Shown in pieces: positions 1-5,655 of a DNA stretch of 5,826 nucleotides. The translations under genes and the position numbers were made by a program. A model generated the notes under the pieces. The model was given only the letters and a program-made list of their open reading frames with translations. It was not told the DNA's origin and did not search any database. The stretch covers positions 1 to 5,826 of the forward strand of contig JAITST010000466.1 in the NCBI GenBank assembly GCA_031287585.1, in the 5' to 3' direction. The number at the start of each line of letters is the position of its first letter. Position 1 is the first letter of the stretch. Origin of the DNA: Planctomycetaceae bacterium (GTDB lineage Bacteria; Planctomycetota; Planctomycetia; Pirellulales; Thermoguttaceae).

Positions 1-140
1 ATACAACTTCCGTGTTAAGAAACGATAGTTGCTTTGCGGTTGAAATAGTTCGTTTTGTAGTTTGTTTTGTCCCGGTCAATGCTGTTTGTAACGGCGATTG
101 TTACCGTTTCGTTGCTTTATGCAGCGACTTATAACGCTAA

Positions 141-359
141 ATGCACTGGGTAGAAGTTGCTTTTACACCGCAATCTGTGGGCGAAAACGTTGCTATCTTA
201 CCGATCGAAATTTCTCATCCCGATTCGAATCAGGTGGTGATTGAACTGAATGGGACTGTTTTTTGGACAATTAGCAAAGACGACAAGTCTATTACACATT
301 TCTCATTCTCCTTGCGGTGTTTTAGGATACCATTCACGATATATCAGGTAAAACATTAG
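141..359 (+). pseudogene. Fragment resembling the end of an Ig-like (DUF1573-type) domain
   Basis: The open frame encodes 72 residues. Roughly the first 40 (VEVAFTPQSVGEN, then ISHPDSNQVVIELNGTVF) have the rhythm of the last beta strands of bacterial Ig-like domains of the DUF1573/HYDIN kind: a 'FTP..vGEN' strand, a short hairpin and a final 'v.L.GT' strand. Such domains occur in exported planctomycete proteins. The frame is closed just upstream by two stop codons (132-140), has no ribosome binding site before its ATG, and its last ~19 codons are antisense to the 3' end of the convergent gene. A short hydrophobic stretch starting MLFVTAIVTVSLLYAA (ATG at 79, another frame, stop at 151) lies just upstream; a frameshifted signal peptide is possible but not shown. 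The best reading is a decayed or truncated gene. The family resemblance is from memory of the pattern and is weak. Confidence 0.3.
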
Positions 360-1526
360 ACAGAGCAAAACAATTCCGACAAGCAACGAGACAACGCGAA
401 ATAAATCCCATTTGGCGGCAGGTGCGTTTTTAAGAAGTTGTTCAAGTTCCTCTTGTTCTGGTGACGGAAGGTATTCGTCACCATCGACAGTGAAAGACGT
501 ACCTGTTCTTGCGTCAAAACCCAATGTACCGCGTCGAACGCCAAGACTCGGGATAGTCCAAAATTTTTCGTCTATCGGTTCGTTTATTTTTTGATTAGTC
601 CATGTCATTTCAACTGTTCTATAACGACCATCAGAATACACTGATTCCTGTGTGATTTTTCGAGGAATCCAAACCCCCGCAACATTTTGAAGTTCGCAAT
701 TCCAATTATGAGTAGTACCACTCTTATACGAAGTTACACATCCACCACGTTTCATATCAAACGTATAAAGAGAGCCATTCGCAGAATCAAAATGAAGGAC
801 TCCATCACCGGAAGACAATTTCCAATGATTGGGAAATCCATTTTTCTCTAAAATGTCGATCAATTCACGAATTCGTTCCTCTGATTTTCCGTCCTTCCGA
901 TATTTTTCTTCAATCTTTTTTGTGTCGAAATTTACAAAAATTACCTTTGTACCATCGATGTCTAGCGGTGTAGCATTTTCCATTGGGTCAAAGAAAAAAT
1001 CCGCAACATCATCTTTAAAGGACAACAACAGTTGTGAAGCCATCTTAATTCTTTCGATTTCTGGAACCTCATCCATGTAAGAATAACTTTTGTAAGCGGT
1101 CACGACATTTGATGATGACTGTTTATCTCTATCAACCAAGACCGCTTCACGTATTAAAGTCAGTAACTCACGTTTTCCTGATTGGTACGAAATTCCAGAC
1201 CGCCATGCCGAAACACAGCGTTTCCGGTCTGCAATCCTGTCCAAATGAAAATCAACACTGTATTCCAGCCGATAAAACGGTTGCTTCTTTGCAGAAGATT
1301 CCCAAGTTTCCTTTACGATTTCCACATGACCTTGCCACGTTTTAATCTTACCAATGTTCGCATTATAGACATCCATATAATCTCCGCATGCTTTAATGAG
1401 ATTATCGCGTCCCTTAATTTCGACACCAGTCGCCTTGAAATCAGGGTACTCAGCCGAATACAATGAAGAGTTGATATATGGATGAATAACCAATAATATC
1501 AATGATAGTACATAAAATTTTTTCAT
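303..1526 (-). CDS. Exported, C-terminally membrane-anchored protein of unknown function (LolA-like look)
   Basis: The protein has 407 residues. Residues 1-25 form a signal peptide (MKK, a hydrophobic core, cleavage probably after SLYSA). A large extracytoplasmic part follows, rich in beta-strand-like alternation. Residues about 376-396 (FRVVSLLVGIVLLCLMFYLIY) form one membrane helix, followed by an 11-residue basic/polar tail. This predicts a periplasm-facing domain held in the inner membrane. The segment 284-335 (GVWIPRKITQES, then TVEMTWTNQKINEPIDEKFWTIPSLGVRRG) resembles the last strands of LolA-like half-barrel proteins common in Planctomycetota. There are four cysteines (47, 104, 263, 277) and no catalytic motif that I recognise. 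The ATG is supported by AAAGGA at 1531-1536 on the minus strand, four bases before it, and by the signal peptide starting exactly there. The gene stands alone, converges on the fragment at 141-359, and is more AT-rich than the metabolic genes to its right. Gene reality is near certain; function is unknown. Confidence 0.9.
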   Translation of the reverse strand: MKKFYVLSLILLVIHPYINSSLYSAEYPDFKATGVEIKGRDNLIKACGDYMDVYNANIGKIKTWQGHVEIVKETWESSAKKQPFYRLEYSVDFHLDRIADRKRCVSAWRSGISYQSGKRELLTLIREAVLVDRDKQSSSNVVTAYKSYSYMDEVPEIERIKMASQLLLSFKDDVADFFFDPMENATPLDIDGTKVIFVNFDTKKIEEKYRKDGKSEERIRELIDILEKNGFPNHWKLSSGDGVLHFDSANGSLYTFDMKRGGCVTSYKSGTTHNWNCELQNVAGVWIPRKITQESVYSDGRYRTVEMTWTNQKINEPIDEKFWTIPSLGVRRGTLGFDARTGTSFTVDGDEYLPSPEQEELEQLLKNAPAAKWDLFRVVSLLVGIVLLCLMFYLIYREWYPKTPQGE

Positions 1527-1576
1527 TTCGTCCTTTCTTTATCTAATGGACACACATAAAATTTACTACTCGTCAA

Positions 1577-1582
1577 ATTATA
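1577..1582 (-). promoter_or_regulatory. Candidate -10 box (TATAAT) of the 303-1526 gene
   Basis: A perfect TATAAT reads on the minus strand about 50 bases upstream of the ATG, giving a plausible leader of ~45 nt that contains the AAAGGA ribosome binding site. No good -35 hexamer lies 16-18 bases further upstream (GTAGTT or TGTAGT at best). In AT-rich spacer DNA the match could be chance. Confidence 0.35.
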
Positions 1583-1649
1583 AGGCATTGTAACATGAAA
1601 CTACACCGAATACCAATCGTATTTATCAATAATCTTCATGTAAACACTT

Positions 1650-1716
1650 AATTGTTAATTACTATAACAGCACGTAGATGACAAGCATATACACTACTCA
1701 TCTGTAATTGACAATT
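1650..1716. repeat. AT-rich imperfect hairpin in intergenic DNA
   Basis: AATTGTTAATTAC (1650-1662) is the reverse complement of GTAATTGACAATT (1704-1716) except for one position, which would be a G-U pair in RNA on the plus strand. Directly inside the right arm, TCATCT (1698-1703) pairs perfectly with AGATGA (1676-1681), leaving a 13-nt bulge on the left side. It lies in the 1527-1979 spacer, where no convincing gene is seen. There is no T-run after either arm, so it is not a standard terminator. It may be a remnant of stuttered AATTGT repeats. Confidence 0.45.
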
Positions 1717-1778
1717 CACAATTTTGTTTAAATATACGAATACAAATAGCATTTCCTCGCTAATCTTTACACCCCCGC

Positions 1779-1949
1779 TTTGCCCTTTGCTAACATCGCT
1801 TAAAATATTGGCAACGTTCCGCATCTCCCCATTTTCGGTTGGGCTGCGTGGTTCGCCGTGTGGCGGAGTGTCGCAGAGTTCGATACATTGGACGGCTCCG
1901 CAAAGAGACGCACGTGCGGCGAACAGCGGACTTCGCCTACTACGCCCAA
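1779..1949. repeat. GC-rich structured intergenic element with three nested inverted repeats
   Basis: This block is visibly more GC-rich than the DNA on its left. Three collinear pairs of perfect inverted repeats nest inside one another: TTGGGC/GCCCAA (1839-1844/1944-1949), GTTCGCCG/CGGCGAAC (1851-1858/1917-1924) and GCGGAG/CTCCGC (1863-1868/1896-1901). GTG/CAC (1860-1862/1911-1913) can add a short stem between the last two, and the 27-nt apex could fold further (TG..TCG with CGA..CA). Both strands are open here (a 103-codon frame at 1648-1959 minus and a 95-codon frame at 1724-2011 plus), but neither has a credible start or a recognisable product. I read it as non-coding: a structured RNA, the end of a repeat element, or a non-autonomous mobile sequence. 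The outermost right arm overlaps the left inverted repeat of the neighbouring nuclease gene. Limits are approximate. Confidence 0.45.
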
Positions 1950-1980
1950 AGAAAATCACGATACAAGACGCTATTGATAT
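1943..1980 (+). repeat. Left inverted repeat flanking the PD-(D/E)XK gene
   Basis: The sequence starts CGCCCAAAGAAAATCACGA (1943-1961). After a 7-nt insertion (TACAAGA) it continues CGCTATTGATAT (1969-1980). Read against the reverse complement of 2983-3013, the outer 19 nt match at 18 positions and the inner 12 nt at 10. Its last base is the first base (plus-strand order) of the nuclease gene's stop triplet. Confidence 0.75.
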
Positions 1981-2912
1981 TAGAATTTGCGGGACGATAA
2001 TTTCGCTTTGAGTTCGGCGATTTGTTTCGCTTGCTCGGCAAGTGCCTTGTCCTTTTCGGCAATGACTCTGTCTTTCTTTTTGATTTCACGCCGGATTTTT
2101 TGCATCTCTGCGTCGCCGTCGCCCTCGACCAATCGGCGAACCGCCTCCTCCGCTTCCATTTCACGCCGACCCTCCGGCGATGCCGCGATACCAACCAGCG
2201 TCCTCGTTAGATGACGCATCTCCGCACTTTTCACCGGCAACGAATACTCTTTGAAATGTCCCTTTTCGTCCGCAAAATAACGCTGTTCAAAAATACTCAA
2301 CAATGCGTCCAACTCCGTTTTAATCGAACCGTGAATCCGTCCTGTTTGAATCACGATACAGTCGTGGGTCAACTGTTCAACGAACTCTTCCTTCTCTTTT
2401 ATTTTCTTGCCCGTCAGTAAGTCAATGTATTCACGTCCGACTTTCGCCGCCGGTGTTTTGATATGCGGCAAATCAAACGCAATAATGTAAATCGCAATGA
2501 TATGCAACGGTGTCTTTTGCGTTGCGGTTTTACCATCGCCGTCCGGCAATATGATTTCGTCTTCACGCTTGTAATGTTCGGCGAGATAATCACGAAACCG
2601 CATGATGTCAAGATTTTTCTTGCCCTTTTGAACTTCGATAAGAACCTTTTGCCGTGTGCCGTCAGCGTTTTTTATCGTTGCAACGAAGTCAAGACGCAGA
2701 ACGGTCAGTGCGCCCGGCATCTGTGCGTCCTGCCCCGACAAACGCTTTTTAAGTTTGGCAGGCAACGTGTATTCTTGCGGTCTGAATTGAATTTCCTCAA
2801 CCTCTTGATTGAGTAGGGTCTCAATAAAGAACCTCGCGTTTTTCGTATCCTCCATCAGCCGTTTGAAGACGGTGTCATAGATAGGATTGGCAATAATAAT
2901 TTCGCTGCTCAT
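1980..2912 (-). CDS. PD-(D/E)XK nuclease family transposase / Rpn-like protein
   Basis: The protein has 310 residues. The N-terminus (NPIYDTVFKRLMED, then ARFFIETLLNQEV at 27-38) is the typical opening of the family annotated as PD-(D/E)XK nuclease family transposase, related to Rpn recombination-promoting nucleases. The probable active site is D75 in VLRLDF and E93 in LIEVQKGK, giving D-x17-E-x-Q with K96 next to it; Q in the place of the usual lysine is seen in this family. MRFRDYLAEHY (104-114) follows. The C-terminal ~60 residues (252-310) are charged and heptad-like (EKDKALAEQAKQIAELKAKL), a probable coiled coil. Length is normal and no frame break is seen. The ATG at 2912 has no Shine-Dalgarno sequence, but the conserved N-terminus begins right after it. 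Expected role: Mg-dependent DNA cleavage, perhaps linked to recombination or element mobility. Flanking inverted repeats suggest it is the only gene of its unit. Family call is firm; mobility is inferred. Confidence 0.88.
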   Translation of the reverse strand: MSSEIIIANPIYDTVFKRLMEDTKNARFFIETLLNQEVEEIQFRPQEYTLPAKLKKRLSGQDAQMPGALTVLRLDFVATIKNADGTRQKVLIEVQKGKKNLDIMRFRDYLAEHYKREDEIILPDGDGKTATQKTPLHIIAIYIIAFDLPHIKTPAAKVGREYIDLLTGKKIKEKEEFVEQLTHDCIVIQTGRIHGSIKTELDALLSIFEQRYFADEKGHFKEYSLPVKSAEMRHLTRTLVGIAASPEGRREMEAEEAVRRLVEGDGDAEMQKIRREIKKKDRVIAEKDKALAEQAKQIAELKAKLSSRKF

Positions 2913-2960
2913 TGTTTTGCCAAGATTGAAAACATTGTCATGACTTACCGAACGTACATA

Positions 2961-2989
2961 ATTCTACCTGAATTTGCGGCTCACATCAA
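2961..2989 (-). promoter_or_regulatory. Candidate sigma-70-type promoter of the PD-(D/E)XK gene
   Basis: On the minus strand TTGATG (2984-2989, 4 of 6 matches to TTGACA) is followed after exactly 17 bases by TAGAAT (2961-2966, 5 of 6 matches to TATAAT). Transcription would start near 2954 and leave a leader of about 40 nt. The -35 hexamer lies within the right inverted repeat, so the element would carry its own promoter. Confidence 0.5.
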
Positions 2990-3013
2990 TAGTGTCGTGA
3001 TTTTCTTCGGGCG
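2983..3013 (-). repeat. Right inverted repeat flanking the PD-(D/E)XK gene
   Basis: Read on the minus strand it begins CGCCCGAAGAAAATCACGA (3013-2995) and continues CACTATTGATGT (2994-2983). It is the inverted partner of 1943-1980 and lacks that copy's 7-nt insertion. Just outside it, GGGCGAGG (3009-3016) can pair with CTTCCCCC (3023-3030) around a 6-nt loop, with one mismatch and one G-T pair. The rest of the spacer to 3144 shows only a weak -10-like TAGAAT (3065-3070) without a matching -35 for the downstream gene. Confidence 0.75.
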
Positions 3014-3131
3014 AGGCTTTGACTTCCCCCAAAACACCGCCCCTACTCAAAAACCTGGAAAATGTTAGAATATAACAACTGACAATTGGCGAGTTGCCCG
3101 TTGCGTTTACCTATTTACTATACAAACACAC

Positions 3132-3136
3132 AGGAG
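3132..3136 (+). promoter_or_regulatory. Ribosome binding site fixing the phosphofructokinase start at 3145
   Basis: AGGAG lies 8 bases before the ATG at 3145. The frame is open further upstream to a TTG at 3094, which would add 17 residues (PVAFTYLLYKHTGVLI after the start), but that TTG has no ribosome binding site and the added residues are unlike the family's N-terminus. The ATG is therefore preferred. Confidence 0.8.
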
Positions 3137-3144
3137 TTCTAATT

Positions 3145-4527
3145 ATGACTACCCCGCTTTGCAGTCCGAACAAGCCGAAGACTGACATCAAACGAGTTGC
3201 GATTTTGTTTTCCGGCGGTCCGGCACCGACCGCCAACGCCGTTATCAGCAGTGCCGCGACGTGTTTCGCGCGTGCCGGTATCGAAGTTTACGGAATGAAA
3301 AACGGCTATTCGCATCTGGTTGAGTTCGACGGTTCGCAAAAATTGCACGAAAACCACGCATACATCCGGCTCGACAAAGAACCTCACAACAACGAAGGTT
3401 TACGTACACTGCAAGGAATCTGCATCGGTACCGCTCGCGCAAATCCGGGTAAACATCTCAAAACGCACGCTGACCTAAAAGACCCCGAAAAAACGCAACC
3501 GTTAATGAATGTTTACAATGCGTTACGTTCACTCGAAATCGACGCACTCATTTCGCTCGGCGGTGATGACACGTTGACAACGGCAGCAAAGTTCAAACTG
3601 TTTATGGACACGTTACCGCCGTCGGATAAACGTATCCGCGTCATTCACCTGCCGAAAACTATCGACAACGATTACGAAGGTATCGACTTCACGTTCGGTT
3701 ACTTTACGGCAGTCGAGATGCTCGCTAAGGAAACACGTAACTTACTCGCGGACTCCGAAGCGACACACACCGGTTATATCTGTCAACTTATGGGACGCAA
3801 AGCGGCGTGGCTCGCGTATGGTTCGGCGATTGCTGGTGAAGCGAGTCTGGTTATCGGACTAGAAGACCTCGAAGGCGCGCCCGATGATTGGCGTTCAACC
3901 GAAGAAACGATTGACCCCGAAACCGGTAAAGTTATGGTTGGCGAAGACGGAAAACCGATGCGGAGCAACATCTTCATAGTGTCGAAAATTGTTGACCGCG
4001 CCGTTGACGTAATTCAGGCACGTGAGGCGGAGGGCAAGAAAAGTTTCGTGATGATCATATCCGAAGGTTTGGCTGAGTACCTGCCGTTGTCGGAGATTAA
4101 GATGTGCGTTTCGGAAGACGAATACAAGAATCTGAAGCCGGACACGTTCGGACATTTTCCGGTCTCGCAACTGAAATACAGCAGCCGGCTCGGACGGCTG
4201 ATTTCAGAAGAGTACAAACGCCGTACAGGTAGGTCGCGGAAGATGGTTGGTTTGCAATTCGGTTACGAAGTACGTTGCAACTCGCCGACGGCTTATGACG
4301 TAATTCTAGGCAGCCAGATTGGTACCGGAGCGTACAGGGCGTTGTGCGAAAAGGGATTGAACGGTGTTATGGTATCAGTTGGCGGAACGATGAATTTGAA
4401 CTATCCGAAGTTTGAAGAACTTATCAATATGGAAAAACTTCGCGCCCACGCACGTCCAATACTCGTCGGCAGCGACATACACCAACTCGCGCGATACCTT
4501 GAAGCGTGGGTGCCGAATCAGGAATGA
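3145..4527 (+). CDS. 6-phosphofructokinase, probably pyrophosphate-dependent
   Basis: The cytoplasmic enzyme (460 residues) phosphorylates fructose 6-phosphate at C1 in glycolysis; the PPi-dependent type is reversible and can also serve gluconeogenesis. Visible motifs in order: the phosphate-donor loop SGGPAPTANAVI (23-34), SLGGDDT (137-143), the catalytic LPKTIDND (169-176), the sugar-binding QLMGRKAAWLA (214-224), ISEG (305-308) and FGYEVRCNSP (372-381). Asp in GGDD and Lys in PKTIDND are the residues that mark PPi users; ATP enzymes usually have GGDGS and PGTIDND. GYE.RC.sP is also a PPi-type signature. Thr29 replaces the glycine usual in GGPAPG. An acidic insert (about 240-275) lies between the sugar-binding region and the ISEG strand. 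The enzyme is longer than the ~320-residue bacterial ATP enzyme and shorter than ~550-residue long PPi enzymes. Donor choice is inferred from residues only. The gene has a strong RBS and is probably monocistronic or loosely linked to ribF. Confidence 0.93.
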   Translation: MTTPLCSPNKPKTDIKRVAILFSGGPAPTANAVISSAATCFARAGIEVYGMKNGYSHLVEFDGSQKLHENHAYIRLDKEPHNNEGLRTLQGICIGTARANPGKHLKTHADLKDPEKTQPLMNVYNALRSLEIDALISLGGDDTLTTAAKFKLFMDTLPPSDKRIRVIHLPKTIDNDYEGIDFTFGYFTAVEMLAKETRNLLADSEATHTGYICQLMGRKAAWLAYGSAIAGEASLVIGLEDLEGAPDDWRSTEETIDPETGKVMVGEDGKPMRSNIFIVSKIVDRAVDVIQAREAEGKKSFVMIISEGLAEYLPLSEIKMCVSEDEYKNLKPDTFGHFPVSQLKYSSRLGRLISEEYKRRTGRSRKMVGLQFGYEVRCNSPTAYDVILGSQIGTGAYRALCEKGLNGVMVSVGGTMNLNYPKFEELINMEKLRAHARPILVGSDIHQLARYLEAWVPNQE

Positions 4528-4540
4528 ACTGATGTAGAAA

Positions 4541-4608
4541 TTTAGATTTTAGATTCTGAATTTTAGTCAGGTAATCGCAAATCTAAAATCACAACTCTAA
4601 AATCTAAA
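4541..4608. repeat. AT-rich inverted repeat built of ATCTAAAATC units
   Basis: TTTAGATTTTAGA (4541-4553) is the exact reverse complement of TCTAAAATCTAAA (4596-4608), 13 bp with a 42-nt loop. A competing 11-bp pairing joins GATTTTAGATT (4545-4555) and AATCTAAAATC (4580-4590). The unit ATCTAAAATC-like therefore occurs three times, once inverted. It fills the 96-bp spacer between the phosphofructokinase stop and the ribF start. It could form two alternative RNA hairpins, but with almost only A-U pairs it is a poor terminator, and no poly-U tail follows. Confidence 0.6.
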
Positions 4609-4623
4609 AATAAATTTATTCAC

Positions 4624-5595
4624 TTGCAACGTTTCAACTCATTCAACGAAATTCCCGACACGTTTGTTTCGGGTGCGCTGACGATTGGAAAATTCGACGC
4701 GGTTCATCTTGGACACGCGGCGATATTCGGGCGTGCGGTTGACGTTGCGCATAAACAGGGACAACCGGCGGTGGTTGTCACGTTTGACCCGCCGCCGTTT
4801 CAAGTAGTTGCAAAGCCCGAAACGAGCGTGCCGCCGGTCTGTACGTTGTCACGTAAACTAGAACTAATTGCCAACGAAGGAATTGACGTGGTGGTAGTAG
4901 TCCCCGCGACAAAGCAACTGTTAGCGATGGACGCGGTTGATTTTTTCGAGCGGATAATTGTCAAACGTTTCAAGACAAAAGTATTGCTGGAAGGTGAAAC
5001 GTTCACGTTCGGACATTCAAGAATGGGCAATCCCGCCCTGCTAAAAAAACTCTGTCCGCCTGCTGACGTAACGCTGGAAATAGTGCCGCCGGTATGTGTT
5101 GACAACAAACAAATATCAAGCAGCGAGTTGCGAAAAATGATAGCCGACGGCAAAATCGAAGAGACGGCAAAACGAATGACAAAACCATACCGGATAACAG
5201 GAGTAGTAGAACAAGGCGAACAAAGGGGACGGACACTAGGATTCCCGACAGCCAACTTGGGGGAGATAGAAACAATCCTGCCGAAACAAGGTATCTACGC
5301 CGCCGTCACCGAAATAGAAGGAAAACAATACCCCATAGCCCTACACATAGGAACAAACCCAACCTTCGGAGTAAACCAGAAAAAAGTAGAAGCCCACATA
5401 ATAAATTTCAGCGGCAACCTATACAACAAAACAATAAGTATGGACTTGGTATCTCACATAAGAGAAATGATAAAATTCAAAACCGCAGAAGAGTTGATAG
5501 AACAAATGAAGATAGATGTAAAACGTTGCGTAGAAATATGGGGACACACAACTACGGGCATCTCGCCCGCAAACGGACACGCACGTTTTTCGTAA
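4624..5595 (+). CDS. ribF: Bifunctional riboflavin kinase / FAD synthetase
   Basis: The enzyme converts riboflavin to FMN (ATP-dependent kinase) and FMN to FAD (adenylyltransferase) in the cytoplasm. Length (323) is normal. The N-terminal FAD synthetase part has the nucleotidyltransferase motif IGKFDAVHLGH (21-31; family norm G-N-F-D-G-V-H-x-G-H), VTFDPPPF (52-59; usually TFDPHP) and the S-S-x-x-(I/L)-R motif ISSSELRKMI (164-173). The C-terminal riboflavin kinase part has RGRTLGFPTAN (201-211, ATP/flavin loop), ALHIGTNPTFG (239-249) and the closing VEAHIINFSGNLYNKTI with the helix FKTAEELIEQMKIDV. The start is TTG with no clear Shine-Dalgarno sequence; no better start lies between the upstream stop (4564) and the conserved fold, and residues 1-20 fit the family N-terminus. 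Codon use changes strongly near the domain junction: isoleucine is mostly ATT before residue 160 and mostly ATA after. The gene ends 27 bp before a convergent group II intron. Confidence 0.95.
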   Translation: MQRFNSFNEIPDTFVSGALTIGKFDAVHLGHAAIFGRAVDVAHKQGQPAVVVTFDPPPFQVVAKPETSVPPVCTLSRKLELIANEGIDVVVVVPATKQLLAMDAVDFFERIIVKRFKTKVLLEGETFTFGHSRMGNPALLKKLCPPADVTLEIVPPVCVDNKQISSSELRKMIADGKIEETAKRMTKPYRITGVVEQGEQRGRTLGFPTANLGEIETILPKQGIYAAVTEIEGKQYPIALHIGTNPTFGVNQKKVEAHIINFSGNLYNKTISMDLVSHIREMIKFKTAEELIEQMKIDVKRCVEIWGHTTTGISPANGHARFS

Positions 5596-5622
5596 CCGTT
5601 CACGCTATGTTTTATTTCACCA

Positions 5623-5655
5623 GTCGAGTAGGCGAGGCATTCCTTGCCCCTCTTC
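5623..5655 (-). ncRNA. Group II intron domain VI with candidate branch-point A
   Basis: Read on the minus strand, GGGGCA (5650-5645) pairs with TGCCTC (5639-5634) around a 5-nt loop, with one G-U pair. Below it GAG (5652-5650) can alternatively pair with CTC (5628-5626), leaving A5629 in the CCTACTC context as the natural bulged branch-point. A5629 is 7 nt from a 3' end at 5623. The exact lower pairing and the splice site are inferred by analogy. Confidence 0.6.

Larger units (their letters stand above)
1943..3013 (-). mobile_element. Candidate small mobile unit: PD-(D/E)XK nuclease gene between inverted repeats
   Basis: One nuclease-family gene fills the whole space between two imperfect inverted repeats of about 31 nt. 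The overall size is about 1.07 kb, as in a compact insertion sequence. The gene's stop codon abuts the left repeat and its best promoter -35 hexamer is inside the right repeat, so the repeats and gene fit together as a unit. Weaker matches continue outward (GCCT at 1935-1938 against AGGC at 3014-3017), and GACTTC occurs just outside both sides (1929-1934 and 3021-3026), which might be a 6-bp target duplication. Against this, the family is not an established DD(D/E) transposase, no other copy is visible here, and the repeats could be dispersed intergenic repeats that flank the gene by chance. Confidence 0.35.

Noticed and set aside
1650..1949. CRISPR array or tandem repeat array in the long spacer.
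   Set aside because: There are inverted repeats but no regularly spaced direct repeats of constant length.
1648..1959. A 103-codon minus-strand frame (starts IFFGRSRRSPLF after GTG) in the long spacer, on the same strand as both neighbours.
   Set aside because: The start is GTG inside the inverted repeat, with no ribosome binding site. The peptide is odd in composition, the opposite strand is also open, and the DNA is dominated by nested inverted repeats. I keep it as non-coding, with some doubt.
1724..2011. A 95-codon plus-strand frame across the same GC-rich block.
   Set aside because: It overlaps the nuclease gene's 3' end on the other strand, has no ribosome binding site, and its product shows no family resemblance.
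3116..3121. A promoter TTGCCC-16-TACTAT (3094-3121) for the phosphofructokinase gene.
   Set aside because: Both hexamers match at only four of six positions, and transcription would start almost at the ribosome binding site.
3094..3144. An upstream TTG start that would extend the phosphofructokinase by 17 residues.
   Set aside because: No ribosome binding site precedes it, while AGGAG sits 8 bases before the ATG at 3145, and the family does not need the extra residues.
4800..5255. A 151-codon minus-strand frame opposite ribF.
   Set aside because: It lies entirely within the clearly coding ribF sequence and shows no protein features of its own.
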